From CAMAXB01 sp964476565 (lineage in GTDB: Bacteria; Verrucomicrobiota; Verrucomicrobiia; Opitutales; Opitutaceae), in assembly GCA_964476565.1 (NCBI GenBank), contig CAYZBG010000003.1:53872-117871 (forward strand): a stretch of 64,000 nt of DNA, given 5' to 3'. Positions 8,280 through 18,942 of this stretch are shown piece after piece (position 1 is the first letter of the stretch; each line of letters opens with the position of its first letter). Under the pieces are notes generated by a model, which saw nothing but the letters and a program-made list of their open reading frames with translations, had not been told where the DNA came from and did no database searches. The translations under genes were made by a program, and so were the position numbers.

Positions 8280-9296
8280 TCAGCCGCCGAGTCCGGCGTA
8301 CACGAAGGCCGCATAGGCGGCGATCAATCCGCCTCCGACCCAGCGCGGCAGCCGGCCGGGCACGATCAGGAACAGGACGTGCACCGCCAGGGCGCCGCCG
8401 AGGAAGGCCATGCCTTCCGAGAAAAGCGCCGGCATCGTCACCGGGCGCCACAGCGCGAACAGGCCGAGGCAAAGGGGAATGCAGATGTGGCCGTCGCCCA
8501 CTTGCGAGCTGTAGGCGACATCCGCGCGGCGGCGCCATCCATAATAGAGCGCGAGCACCGCGTTCGGCAGCACGAGCAGCCAGCCGCTCAGCCAGCCGAG
8601 CAGGTCGGGGCGCAGCCAGCGCCCGCCCTGGCCCGACGCGAGCCAGCCCACCAGCCAGTCAAGGCTTTCATAGATCACCGCCGCGCCGGCAATGAGCAGC
8701 AGGAGATCAAGGTAGAAGCCGGGACCAAAGACGATGCGTTGCCGGACGTTGTGCTTGAGCACATCGAAGACCTGGAACGCCTGCCAGAAGAGGAAGAGGC
8801 CGATCAGCGCCATGCCATCCGTGCGATCGAGCCGGCCGTCGCGGCCGAGCAACCAGACGGCGCCGGCGAAAAAGCCGGCCGCCGCGAGCGTCAGCAGCAA
8901 GGTCAGCCGGCTGAGCTGCCGCTCGGTCTGCTCTTTCTGCCGCGCTTTCGCGGGCCGTCGCCCGGCCGATGACGGCGCCGGGACGATCGCGAGACCCCAG
9001 AGGAGCGCGGGCAGGCCGAGGAGCAGCGTGAGGTTGGTGACGTTGTTGACCAGGGCATTGACCACCAGCTCGGAGGATGCGCGTTCATCCCGCAGCAGGA
9101 GAAAGACGAAGACGAGGTTGCCGAAGCCCGAGCAGTAGGGAATCACCAGCGTGCCGAGGGCCGTGCCTTCCAGTCCGTGCGCCATGAGCGCCTCAAGGCG
9201 CCAGACCATCAGGAGGGACGCGGCGAGAAAGATCAGCAGGAACGTGGCCGGACCGGCCAGCCCGAGGGCATCGATGAAATCGCGCAGGAGGTGCAC
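8280..9296 (-). CDS. Cation/Ca2+ exchanger-like membrane protein (CaCA-type)
   Basis: 338 residues with about ten membrane segments. The first half contains SGFGNLVFVFLLL and ELVVNALVNNVTNLTLLLG, which resembles the alpha-1 repeat of sodium/calcium exchangers. The second half has a related segment around VLPNAVLALYYG. A Lys/Arg-rich loop near 110-130 separates the halves, as in the family. It probably exchanges Na+ or H+ for Ca2+ across the inner membrane, but the repeats are divergent and the acidic ion ligands are not clear. It starts with GTG at 9296, only 4 bp after the stop of the lipoate-ligase gene, suggesting one transcript. Confidence 0.6.
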   Translation of the reverse strand: MHLLRDFIDALGLAGPATFLLIFLAASLLMVWRLEALMAHGLEGTALGTLVIPYCSGFGNLVFVFLLLRDERASSELVVNALVNNVTNLTLLLGLPALLWGLAIVPAPSSAGRRPAKARQKEQTERQLSRLTLLLTLAAAGFFAGAVWLLGRDGRLDRTDGMALIGLFLFWQAFQVFDVLKHNVRQRIVFGPGFYLDLLLLIAGAAVIYESLDWLVGWLASGQGGRWLRPDLLGWLSGWLLVLPNAVLALYYGWRRRADVAYSSQVGDGHICIPLCLGLFALWRPVTMPALFSEGMAFLGGALAVHVLFLIVPGRLPRWVGGGLIAAYAAFVYAGLGG

Positions 9297-9300
9297 CGGA

Positions 9301-10014
9301 TCAGCGCTGCTCGTTCCACTCCGCGGAGCCGTACTGCTCCGTCAGGGCTGCGACTTCATCGTCGTCAAACTCGGGCCAGCCACAGGGCTCCGCTTCAAGG
9401 CCAAGGAGGGCGGCGAGCTCCGCGGCGAAGTCCTCCGCCAGACGCGCGGTGTCCACCGCCCCCAGCGCGGGCCGCCAGACCGAGCCCTGGAGCAGCAGGC
9501 CTTCCTTGGTGCGCTTCTGCGCTGCGCCGGCGACCTTGGCTCCCGTCTCGCGATGAATCACATCGAAACGTTCGGCCCGGCGAAAGCATATGCCGGGCGC
9601 GTCGGTCGCACACGCATCCGGTTCGCAGTTCTCCTTCAATTCCACCGCGTGTCCCGCCCGGGCAAGCGCGCGGGCGAGGCTGGCGTGCACCAGGCGATAG
9701 CTCTCCACCGCCCGTGCCTCGCCCACGGGATGGCCGCGCGGGAGCACGAGGGCGTAGGTCCAGTCCTGGCGATGATCCACCAGGCCGCCGCCGGTGGCGC
9801 GCCGGCACACTTCAAAGGGGCCCTCGGCTTCGGGCAGCACCGCACGCACCGCCGCGATCTTCTGGCTGTAACCAAAGGTGAAGGCCGGACGATGCCAGCC
9901 GTAGGCCCGGAAGCGGGCGTGTCCGGTTTGCGGATACCGGCGCAGCAGCAGGAAATCGACCGCCATGTTCTCGGCGGCACCGGCCATTCGTTCGGGCAGG
10001 ACGTGCAACGGCAT
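9301..10014 (-). CDS. Lipoate--protein ligase A-like (BPL/LplA/LipB family)
   Basis: 237 residues from the ATG at 10014. The family core is clear: RFRAYGWHRPAFTFGYSQ near the N terminus, the RRATGGGLVDH substrate loop (the RRxxGGG motif of lipoate ligases) and a conserved Lys in GAKVAGAAQKRTKEGLLLQG. Members attach lipoate or octanoate to carrier domains of 2-oxoacid dehydrogenases and the glycine cleavage system. Which activity applies cannot be told from sequence alone. The frame extends to 10119, but the extra residues are Arg/Pro-rich and look non-coding. The exchanger gene follows after 4 bp. Confidence 0.8.
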   Translation of the reverse strand: MPLHVLPERMAGAAENMAVDFLLLRRYPQTGHARFRAYGWHRPAFTFGYSQKIAAVRAVLPEAEGPFEVCRRATGGGLVDHRQDWTYALVLPRGHPVGEARAVESYRLVHASLARALARAGHAVELKENCEPDACATDAPGICFRRAERFDVIHRETGAKVAGAAQKRTKEGLLLQGSVWRPALGAVDTARLAEDFAAELAALLGLEAEPCGWPEFDDDEVAALTEQYGSAEWNEQR

Positions 10015-10299
10015 GCGCACCCCACCGTGCGGCCCGCGTGACACGCGGCGAGGAGATTTCCATCCCGGGCGCGTCACCCCGGCTTTGGCGCCGGTTTCTT
10101 GCGACAGTAAAATCATCATTAACCAGCCTAGGATCGGCGGTTACGCAGCCGTCCGGGTGGGCGTTCAAGTTTGCCCGCCGCAGGACGTTACCTCCCGTAG
10201 ATCCATGCCGGCTTCCCCCGCGCCGGCCGCCGTCATGCCCGGAGCCCGCCGGGGCTCAGCTTCGCCGCCCGCACTCAACCGCCCGCCTTCTTTCCTCCC

Positions 10300-11685
10300 A
10301 TGGAACACGCCACCGCTCTCTCGTATCAGGATCGCCACTTTGCCCGGGCAAACCTGTGGTTCCTGGTCGCGTACTGGTTGCACCTGCCCGCGTTTGCGGC
10401 GATCGCGGCGCTCCGCGGCAGCGGCTGGTGGGTCGCCGTCGGCGTCACGCTCGGCATACTCGCCGGACCGACCGTACTCTACCTGCTGCGGCGGCACGGC
10501 CGGCTAACCTCCTATGCGATGGGCGCCGCCGGCATCGCGCTCAGTGCGGTGCTGATCCATCTCGGCGGTGGCATGATCGAGATGCATTTCCACATTTTCG
10601 TGCTGCTTCCCCTGCTCGCGCTGTTCGGCAATCCGTGGATTGTCGTGGTGGGCGCGGCGACCGCGGCGGTGCATCACGCCGTGTTCTTTTTCGTCCTGCC
10701 GGAGAGTCTCTTCAATTACCAGGCCTCCCTGTGGATCGTCGGCGTGCACGCACTGTTCGTCGTCCTGGCGACCGGACCCGGCATCTTTCTCGCCCGCCTG
10801 ATCCACTCCTATGTGATCAGTACGGGTGATGCGCTTGCCGGGCTGGGAACGGCCGGGGCGGAACTCACCCAGTCGTCAACGCAGCTGTCGTCCGCCAGCA
10901 CGGCCCTCGCCAGCGAAGCCAATGCCCAGGCGGCCGCGGTGCAGGAGATCAGCGGCACGCTGGCCTCGATCGCCACGCGCAGCGATCAGGTGTCCCAGGC
11001 CTTGGGCGAAACGCGCGACCGGCGCCTCACCCAGCTTCAGGCCGTCCTCGCTCAGATCGAGGCCGCCGGCGCGCGCCTGACCGGTGCGATCTCCGGCATC
11101 CGTGAGGCCAGCGACTCGATCACGAAGATTGCCAAGGGCATTGAGGCGATCGCCTTTCAAACCAACCTGCTCGCGCTGAACGCGGCCGTCGAAGCCGCCC
11201 GGGCCGGCGAGGCCGGCGCAGGCTTCGCCGTCGTGGCCGGCGAGGTGCGCGCGCTGGCGGGCCGCGCCGCCGAGGCGGCCCGGGAAACGACCACGTTGAT
11301 CGCCAATGCCGCCGAGCGGGGTCGCACCGGTGAGGCCGTCAGCGCGGAGGTCGGACGCCACCTCGCCGAGGTCCTCGCCACCTTCCGTGAACTCGATAGC
11401 GTGATCCGCCGCGCGGCCAACGACGTCGAGGAACAGAATCGCGGCGTGACGCAGATCACCGCGGCCATGCAACAGCTCGACGCCAATGCCCAGGCTGGCA
11501 GCGCCCGCTCCGACGAGTTGTCCCACACCGCCCACGCGCTTCGCGAACAATCCGAACAGGTCAATCGCTCGCTCGCCGCCCTTGCCCGCAACACGGGTCA
11601 CTCGATGGCGGACACCCGCACGGCCACGCCTGGCCGGACAACCCCGGAGTCCCCCCGCCCCACCCCCGAACCGGTTCTGGCCTGA
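10300..11685 (+). CDS. Methyl-accepting chemotaxis protein with six-helix membrane sensor
   Basis: 461 residues. The first 180 form about six membrane helices containing the HLGGGMIEMHFHIF and AAVHHAVFFFVLP histidine motifs, a membrane-embedded sensory module found with chemoreceptors and GGDEF proteins. There is no periplasmic ligand domain and no obvious HAMP. The cytoplasmic part is a coiled coil with the receptor hairpin tip around IAFQTNLLALNAAVEAARAG and FAVVAGEVRALA, which docks CheA/CheW. The signalling tip is intact. No che genes are nearby, so it acts on a system encoded elsewhere. Confidence 0.88.
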   Translation: MEHATALSYQDRHFARANLWFLVAYWLHLPAFAAIAALRGSGWWVAVGVTLGILAGPTVLYLLRRHGRLTSYAMGAAGIALSAVLIHLGGGMIEMHFHIFVLLPLLALFGNPWIVVVGAATAAVHHAVFFFVLPESLFNYQASLWIVGVHALFVVLATGPGIFLARLIHSYVISTGDALAGLGTAGAELTQSSTQLSSASTALASEANAQAAAVQEISGTLASIATRSDQVSQALGETRDRRLTQLQAVLAQIEAAGARLTGAISGIREASDSITKIAKGIEAIAFQTNLLALNAAVEAARAGEAGAGFAVVAGEVRALAGRAAEAARETTTLIANAAERGRTGEAVSAEVGRHLAEVLATFRELDSVIRRAANDVEEQNRGVTQITAAMQQLDANAQAGSARSDELSHTAHALREQSEQVNRSLAALARNTGHSMADTRTATPGRTTPESPRPTPEPVLA

Positions 11686-11697
11686 ACGCAGTTGGCG

Positions 11698-11783
11698 TGA
11701 CACAGGCATTCCTGCCTGTGCGATTGGCCGGAGTGGCGAACGGCGTGCGGCCTCCCGAACCACAGGCAGGAATGCCTGTGTCA
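11698..11783. repeat. Inverted pair of REP-like hairpins (BIME-like)
   Basis: 11698-11720 and 11761-11783 are perfect 23-bp reverse complements, and each is itself a hairpin (8-bp stem, loop TTCC/GGAA), 40 bp apart. They lie between the convergent chemoreceptor and aroC genes and could stop transcription from both sides. No REP-associated transposase gene is in the window. Confidence 0.8.
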
Positions 11784-11812
11784 CCCTTCACGCCTAACGG
11801 GCGGGCTTGTCC

Positions 11813-12904
11813 TCAGAACGAGAAAATGCGGTTCTGCGCCTCGTGCCGCATCCAGTGGTCGACCAGGACGAGCGCGGCCATGGCCTCGACGATCGGCACG
11901 GCCCGAGGAAGCACGCAGGCATCGTGACGACCGCGGCCCATCAGCTCAGTCTCGGCGCCGGTCAGATCGACGGTCTTCTGCGACTGCAAGATCGTCGCCG
12001 TCGGCTTGAACGCCACGCGGAAGACCAGCTCCTCGCCGTTGCTGATGCCGCCCTGCACGCCGCCGGAGTGATTCGTCACCGTGCGGATCTGTCCGTCGCG
12101 GTTTTCAAAGAGATCGTTGTGCTCGGAGCCCCGGAGGAGGGTGCCGGCGAAACCGCTGCCCACTTCGAATCCCTTGGTCGCGGGAAGCGAGAGCATCGCC
12201 TTGGCGAGGTCCGCTTCGAGGCGGTCAAACACCGGCGCACCCAGTCCGACCGGCAGACCGCGCACCCGGCACTCGATCACGCCGCCCACGGAATCGCCGT
12301 CGCTGCGGACCTGCTTGATCCGTTCGATCATGGCCGCCGCTGTCGCCGGATGCGGACAACGCACCGCCGTCGCCTCCACCTCGGCCAGGGACGGGAAGGC
12401 GGTGACCGGTGGCGCCGCCAGATCGTGAATACGCGCGACGTAGGCGCGGATCTCCACGGAGCCCGCGAGGGCGAGGATTTTCTTGGCGATCGCTCCGCCA
12501 GCAACGCGACCGATGGTCTCGCGCGCGGAACTGCGCCCGCCGCCCCGATGGTCGCGGATGCCGTACTTCTGCTGGTAAGTGAAATCGGCGTGCGACGGGC
12601 GGAACTTGTCCTTCATCTCCGCGTAGGCGCCGGGACGCTGGTCACCGTTGTGCACCAACATCGAGAGCGGCGTGCCGGTCGTCCGGCCCTCGAACACGCC
12701 GGAAAGGATCTCCACGCGGTCCTCCTCCTTGCGCGGCGTGACGATGTCGCTCTGCCCGGGACGGCGGCGGTCGAGCTCGGCCTGGATCTCCTCGACGGCG
12801 AGCGGCAGCCGCGGCGGGCAGCCGTCGACGACGACCCCGACGGCCGGACCATGGCTTTCGCCCCAGGTCGTGATGGTGAAAAGTTTGCCGAAGCGGTTGG
12901 GCAT
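11813..12904 (-). CDS. aroC: Chorismate synthase
   Basis: 363 residues, the usual size. It makes chorismate from EPSP at the end of the shikimate pathway, using reduced FMN in the cytoplasm. Signatures are all present: FGKLFTITTWGESHGPAVGV at the N terminus, RRRPGQSDIVTPRKEED, the RGGGRSSARET signature region, and GGVQGGISNGEELVFRVAFKPT. The start at 12904 gives the canonical MPNRFGK N terminus; the frame runs upstream to 12961 without homology. It is monocistronic here, convergent with the chemoreceptor gene and divergent from the secretin gene. Confidence 0.97.
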   Translation of the reverse strand: MPNRFGKLFTITTWGESHGPAVGVVVDGCPPRLPLAVEEIQAELDRRRPGQSDIVTPRKEEDRVEILSGVFEGRTTGTPLSMLVHNGDQRPGAYAEMKDKFRPSHADFTYQQKYGIRDHRGGGRSSARETIGRVAGGAIAKKILALAGSVEIRAYVARIHDLAAPPVTAFPSLAEVEATAVRCPHPATAAAMIERIKQVRSDGDSVGGVIECRVRGLPVGLGAPVFDRLEADLAKAMLSLPATKGFEVGSGFAGTLLRGSEHNDLFENRDGQIRTVTNHSGGVQGGISNGEELVFRVAFKPTATILQSQKTVDLTGAETELMGRGRHDACVLPRAVPIVEAMAALVLVDHWMRHEAQNRIFSF

Positions 12905-13062
12905 CGCGGTTGGGTACGGTTGGAAAGGGCACGGGTCGCCGCAAGTGTCAAAATCCGGCAACTTGAGTCCGCGTGGCGCGTCTCACCACATGGCCGTTTA
13001 CAACCATCTGCGTTTCTCTTCAAATCTCCGGCTGTCGTCCCCTTCGCCAACCCGCTCCTTGC

Positions 13063-15252
13063 ATGATTTTGCGCCCCTTCCGCCTCTGCGCCACCGCCGC
13101 CGCACTCGCCGCCCTGTCCATTCCCTGCGGCGTCCGCGCCCAGGCGAACACCGCTGCGCCGGCTTCGACGCCCACGTTGGCGATCACCGCCTTGGACAAC
13201 GATCCGGTCGGCCCGTTCAACATGCCGGACGTCACGCTCGATTCGATGCTCGACCTGGTGACGATGTTCACCGGCCGCACCGTGCTCCGGCCGGCCGCCC
13301 TGCCCGCGGGCAACTACCACTTCGTCCGCCGCACGCCGCTCAGCAAACCCGAGGCCCTGATCGCGCTGGAGACCCTGCTCAACCTCAACCAGATCGGCCT
13401 CGCGCCCGTCGGCGATAAATTCATCAAGGTCGTCCCGCTCGGCAGCCTGCGCTCCGAGGCGCCCGAGTTGATCGAAGGCTCGACCATCGGCCTCCCGCCG
13501 AGCGGGCGCGCCGCGAGCAAGGTCTTCACGCTGCAGTTCCTGCGCGTGCGGGAGTTCCTCCCGGAGATCGCGCCGCTGCTCAATCCGCAGTTCGGCGGAC
13601 CGATGTTCTTCGAGAAGGCCAACGCCGCTCTCATCACCGACTCCATCTCGACGCTGCAGCGCATCGAGCTCCTGCTGCAGCAACTCGACAAGCCCGCCAC
13701 GGTGGGACTGACGCCGAAGTTCTACCCGCTGCAGTACGCCAAGGCCTCCGACCTCATCGCCAAGATCAACGCGTCGATCAGCGCCCCGTTGAAGGCCCAG
13801 CTCGGCTCGGCCACCACGTTCAGCGCCGACGACCGCACCAACCAGATCCTGCTGCTGGCCGATCCGAGTCTGCATACATGGTTCGGCGATTTGGTCGCCA
13901 AGCTCGACGTGAAGGCCGACCCGAACACCCGCAATGAGGTCATCCCCCTCAAGCACGCCCTCGCCAAGGACGTCGCTCCGGTGATCACCCAGCTCGTGAC
14001 CGGCCAGACCCAGGCCACCCAGCGCGCCGCCGCCGCCTCCCAGCGCCCGGGCCAGGGCATGCTCGGCATCCAGCAGGGCCAAAACCTCACCCGGCGCCAG
14101 CAGGCCCAGCTCGATGCGCAGTTGCAGGCACAGGCCCAGGGCCAGGCCGCCGGCGGCGGCGCCCAGGGCAACGAGGGTGGCAACGCCAACGCACCGGCTG
14201 CCAACGCACCGGTTACGATCGACTTCGTCGGCCCCACCGCCGACCCGGCCGGCCGCGGCAGCGAGTTCAGCTCGCTCATCACCATCCTCGCCGACGAGCG
14301 CAGCAACTCCCTCGTCGTCAGCGGCACGGTCGACGACATCCGGCTGATCCGCGAGCTCGTCCACAAAGTAGACATTGCACTGCCCCAAGTCCGCATTGAG
14401 GCGGTGATCGTCGAAGTCGCCTTGGGCAATGAAAACTCGACTGGTATCGATGCCCTCGGCCTCCAGATCGCCGGCGACAAACTCGTTGGTTTCAACGCAA
14501 GCTTGCCCGGCATGACGATCGACGACGGCGATGGCGGTTTCGCAGGCCTGAATCGTCCCAATGGTGAGAATTTTCTCTCCGGGAATTACGACCTCGCCGG
14601 CATCATCCGCCTCGGTACGACCCCGCGGAAGAACAACACCAACATCCTCTCCGCCCCGAGTATTCTGACGGCCCACAACAAGGAAGGCATCATTTTCGTT
14701 GGTGAGGAACGTCCGGTCATTTCTGGTTACGTCACCGATTCCAACACCACCACCGGCGCCCGGACCAATGTCAGCCAGCGCGAGATCGGTATCACCCTCA
14801 CCGTCACGCCGCTGATTGGCACCGACGGCTCGGTCGAACTCACCATCAGCCAGGAAGTGAAGGACGTCATCGATCAAATCACCATCGATGGCAATGAACA
14901 GCCGGTGGTCGGGAGCCGTCGCACCGAATCAGTGGTCACGGTGAAGAGCGGTGACATCATCGTCTTGGGAGGCTTGCAGCGGGTGTCGAACATTCGCACG
15001 ACCAATCGCCTGGGCCCGATTCCCATCATCGGTGACTTGCTTGGGCGGCGGCGAAAAGAGACCTCCCGCTCCGATCTCGTTTTCTTCCTGCGCCCCGTTG
15101 TCCTGACCAATACGCCGGCCGACAATGAGACGACGATGAACCGCGTCGAGCAGATGCCGATCCGGGATGACGTGAAGCGCCTGCTCGATCCGGACACGGC
15201 ACCGGTGGAAAGCGCCGCCCCGTCGTCCGGCCCCACCCTGCGCCGCCCCTGA
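13063..15252 (+). CDS. gspD: Type II secretion/type IV pilus-type secretin (GspD-like)
   Basis: 729 residues with an N-terminal signal peptide of about 27 residues. It forms the outer-membrane ring through which substrates or a pseudopilus pass. N-domains occupy roughly 30-350, with repeated secretin_N-like units (VFTLQFLRVREFLPEIAPLL, NPLLVSG-type DERSNSLVVSG). The secretin core (about 430-690) includes QVRIEAVIVEV, VGEERPVISG and the terminal VKSGDIIVLGGL and RSDLVFFLRPVVL. A Gln/Ala/Gly-rich linker at about 340-385 interrupts the N-domain region. No lipobox is seen. The ATPase gene starts 19 bp downstream, so this is an operon. The pseudopilin and pilotin genes are not in the window. Confidence 0.92.
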   Translation: MILRPFRLCATAAALAALSIPCGVRAQANTAAPASTPTLAITALDNDPVGPFNMPDVTLDSMLDLVTMFTGRTVLRPAALPAGNYHFVRRTPLSKPEALIALETLLNLNQIGLAPVGDKFIKVVPLGSLRSEAPELIEGSTIGLPPSGRAASKVFTLQFLRVREFLPEIAPLLNPQFGGPMFFEKANAALITDSISTLQRIELLLQQLDKPATVGLTPKFYPLQYAKASDLIAKINASISAPLKAQLGSATTFSADDRTNQILLLADPSLHTWFGDLVAKLDVKADPNTRNEVIPLKHALAKDVAPVITQLVTGQTQATQRAAAASQRPGQGMLGIQQGQNLTRRQQAQLDAQLQAQAQGQAAGGGAQGNEGGNANAPAANAPVTIDFVGPTADPAGRGSEFSSLITILADERSNSLVVSGTVDDIRLIRELVHKVDIALPQVRIEAVIVEVALGNENSTGIDALGLQIAGDKLVGFNASLPGMTIDDGDGGFAGLNRPNGENFLSGNYDLAGIIRLGTTPRKNNTNILSAPSILTAHNKEGIIFVGEERPVISGYVTDSNTTTGARTNVSQREIGITLTVTPLIGTDGSVELTISQEVKDVIDQITIDGNEQPVVGSRRTESVVTVKSGDIIVLGGLQRVSNIRTTNRLGPIPIIGDLLGRRRKETSRSDLVFFLRPVVLTNTPADNETTMNRVEQMPIRDDVKRLLDPDTAPVESAAPSSGPTLRRP

Positions 15253-15271
15253 GCCGCCGCCCGACTCCGCC

Positions 15272-16993
<1,722 letters not shown>

Positions 16994-16994
16994 C

Positions 16995-18263
16995 ATGCCG
17001 CGTTTTGCCTTCACCGCCCGCGACCGCGCCGGCCAGTCCGTGCAGTCGACCCTGGAGGCGCCCTCGCGCAAGGACGCCCTGCGCATCCTCGCCGCCCGCG
17101 GCCTCCAGCCGGTGCGCGTGAACGAGGACGCCGCCGCCGCCCGCCCCGCGGGAGGCCGGCCCGCACCGCGCGAAGGCACCGGAGGCACGCCGGCACCCGC
17201 CGCGAAACGTCCGCGCGGGCGTGTCCGCCTTTCCCGCGCCCACCGTCTGCCGTTCCTCACCGCGCTGCATGACCTGACCTCGAGCGGCCTGTCGGCCGGC
17301 GAGGCCATCCGTCTGCTCTCGCAGCGGCTCAAGGACCCCGCCCTCCGGCAGCTCTGCGGCGACCTCTGGGAACGCATCAGCGAGGGCGCCCCGCTCTCCC
17401 GGGCCCTCGCCGCCAATCCCGAGGTATTCGACGATTCGACCCTCAACCTCATCGCGGCCGGCGAAATCACGGGCAACCTCACCGACACGCTCGGCCGGCT
17501 GATCGCTCACCTCGGCGAACAGAAGGAGCTGCAGCGCCAGCTCGTCGCCGCCCTCGCCTACCCCGCCTTCATGATGCTGGCGGCCAGCGGGCTGATCCTG
17601 TTCTTCCTCTTCTTCCTCCTGCCGCGTATCCAAGGTTTGCTGACATCGCTCGGCGGCCAGCTGCCGCTGTCGACCCGTCTGCTCGTCGGGCTCTCCGACT
17701 TCGCCCTCGCCTACGGACTTTTCCTCGTCGGCGCGGCGGTCTTCGGGGCCGTGACCTTCTGGCGTTGGCGGGCCAGCGCCGCCGGCCGGCGCATCACCGA
17801 CGGCTGGGCCCTGCGCCTTCCCCTCGTCGGTCCGTTCGTGGTCAACCAGACCGTGCTGGCCTTCAGCCAGACGTTGTCCGTCCTGCTCGAGAACGGCATC
17901 ACCGCCGCCGAGGCCCTGCGCATGACGGAACGGCAGATCCAGAACCGCGTGCACCAGGAGGCGTTTCGCGCCGCCACCGACCGCGTGCTCGAGGGTGAGG
18001 CGCTCTCCGTCGCGCTCGCCCGCACCGGCTGCTTCCCCGACCTCGTGCTCGACCAGCTCGCGATCGGCGAGAACACCGGCAACATCGTGCCGTCGCTCAA
18101 GAAGATCGCCACCGCCTACCAGCGCCGGCTTTCGCTCCAGCTCCACGCCACCTCGCGCATCTTTGCCAGCACCGTCCTGATCGCCGTCTTCCTCTTCGTC
18201 GGCTTCATGGCCCTCGCCATCGTCCAGGCCGTGCTGCAGCTCAGCTCCAGCTTCAAGCTGTAG
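16995..18263 (+). CDS. gspF: Type II secretion/type IV pilus inner-membrane platform protein (GspF/PilC)
   Basis: 422 residues. Two T2SF domains are visible: about 85-205, with LTALHDLTSSGLSAGEAI and ALAYPAFMMLAASGLILFF, and about 285-410, with FSQTLSVLLENGITAAEALRM. Each ends in a membrane segment, with a third between them. The protein links the cytoplasmic ATPase to the pseudopilus. The N-terminal 60 residues are a small cytoplasmic domain with a Pro/Ala/Arg linker. It is the last clearly assignable gene of the operon; no gspG/pilA pseudopilin follows. Confidence 0.93.
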   Translation: MPRFAFTARDRAGQSVQSTLEAPSRKDALRILAARGLQPVRVNEDAAAARPAGGRPAPREGTGGTPAPAAKRPRGRVRLSRAHRLPFLTALHDLTSSGLSAGEAIRLLSQRLKDPALRQLCGDLWERISEGAPLSRALAANPEVFDDSTLNLIAAGEITGNLTDTLGRLIAHLGEQKELQRQLVAALAYPAFMMLAASGLILFFLFFLLPRIQGLLTSLGGQLPLSTRLLVGLSDFALAYGLFLVGAAVFGAVTFWRWRASAAGRRITDGWALRLPLVGPFVVNQTVLAFSQTLSVLLENGITAAEALRMTERQIQNRVHQEAFRAATDRVLEGEALSVALARTGCFPDLVLDQLAIGENTGNIVPSLKKIATAYQRRLSLQLHATSRIFASTVLIAVFLFVGFMALAIVQAVLQLSSSFKL

Positions 18264-18396
18264 TTTCGTATCCAGTTACTGGCTACAACTTCCTCCGCCC
18301 TTGCGCAGGCGGATGCAGGCGCCCCAATCCGGCGCCGCGTGAAATAGAACGCCGCCCTGTAACCGCCGCCGCGCGGCGGCGTCTACCTCTGCAACC

Positions 18397-18696
18397 ATGA
18401 AACACTCAATCATTGCTCTCGCAACCCTCTCCCTGCTCGCCTTTTCCACCAGCCGTGCCGATTCTGTGGATACAGCTTCGGACGTCGTCAGCCTGCCGGC
18501 CTTCATCGTCGAGGCCACCCGCGTCGACCTGCCCTCCGGCGAACTCGCCGCCGACTTCGACCGCACCATCGAGGAGGCGACGGCCCTCGCCGAGCGCGCC
18601 TCGGACCGTTCCCTTCACCGCCTCCGGTCGCGTCTCGCCCCGGGCGGCCGTCACTTTGCCCGCGGCGCCGGTACCTCCGTGCGCACCCGGGCCTGA
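18397..18696 (+). CDS. Small secreted protein with SLPAFIVEATR motif
   Basis: 99 residues. The first 20 or so are a good signal peptide (MKHSIIALATLSLLAFSTSR). The mature part opens with DVVSLPAFIVEATR, which resembles the N-terminal linker of many verrucomicrobial TonB receptors and small exported proteins, then has an acidic helix and a basic C terminus. No enzymatic domain is seen. It starts 134 bp after gspF and is followed by its own terminator. A perfect 18-bp GC palindrome (18364-18381) ends 15 nt before the ATG and could fold over the start region of the mRNA. Confidence 0.6.
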   Translation: MKHSIIALATLSLLAFSTSRADSVDTASDVVSLPAFIVEATRVDLPSGELAADFDRTIEEATALAERASDRSLHRLRSRLAPGGRHFARGAGTSVRTRA

Positions 18697-18719
18697 TCGC
18701 ACTGCAAACCGAACCATAC

Positions 18720-18759
18720 CTCCGCGCATGCTCCGGGCGTGCGCGGAGTTTAACGTTTT
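18720..18759 (+). terminator. Intrinsic terminator after the small secreted protein gene
   Basis: A perfect 9-bp stem (18720-18728 with 18740-18748) with an 11-nt loop is followed by TTTAACGTTTT. It lies 24 bp after the stop codon at 18696. Confidence 0.75.
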
Positions 18760-18942
18760 CGCCCCGCCCCGCCGCACCGTGTAACCGCGCCGGCCCGCGG
18801 GGCGTCTTGTTTCCCGAGCCATGGACTGCGCGCCGCAACAGGTGCAAACCCGTTTGGTTCGATCGGCGCACCGGACCGACCAGATGACCGGTCGTGAGAA
18901 TCCGGCTTGGTTCGCCGCCTGGGCCCGGCTAGACCGAAACCG

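Noticed and set aside
18697..18942. Riboswitch (cobalamin-like) before the lactonase gene
   Set aside because: A few short strings looked suggestive, but no consistent conserved core or pairing could be drawn; the first part is a plain intrinsic terminator.
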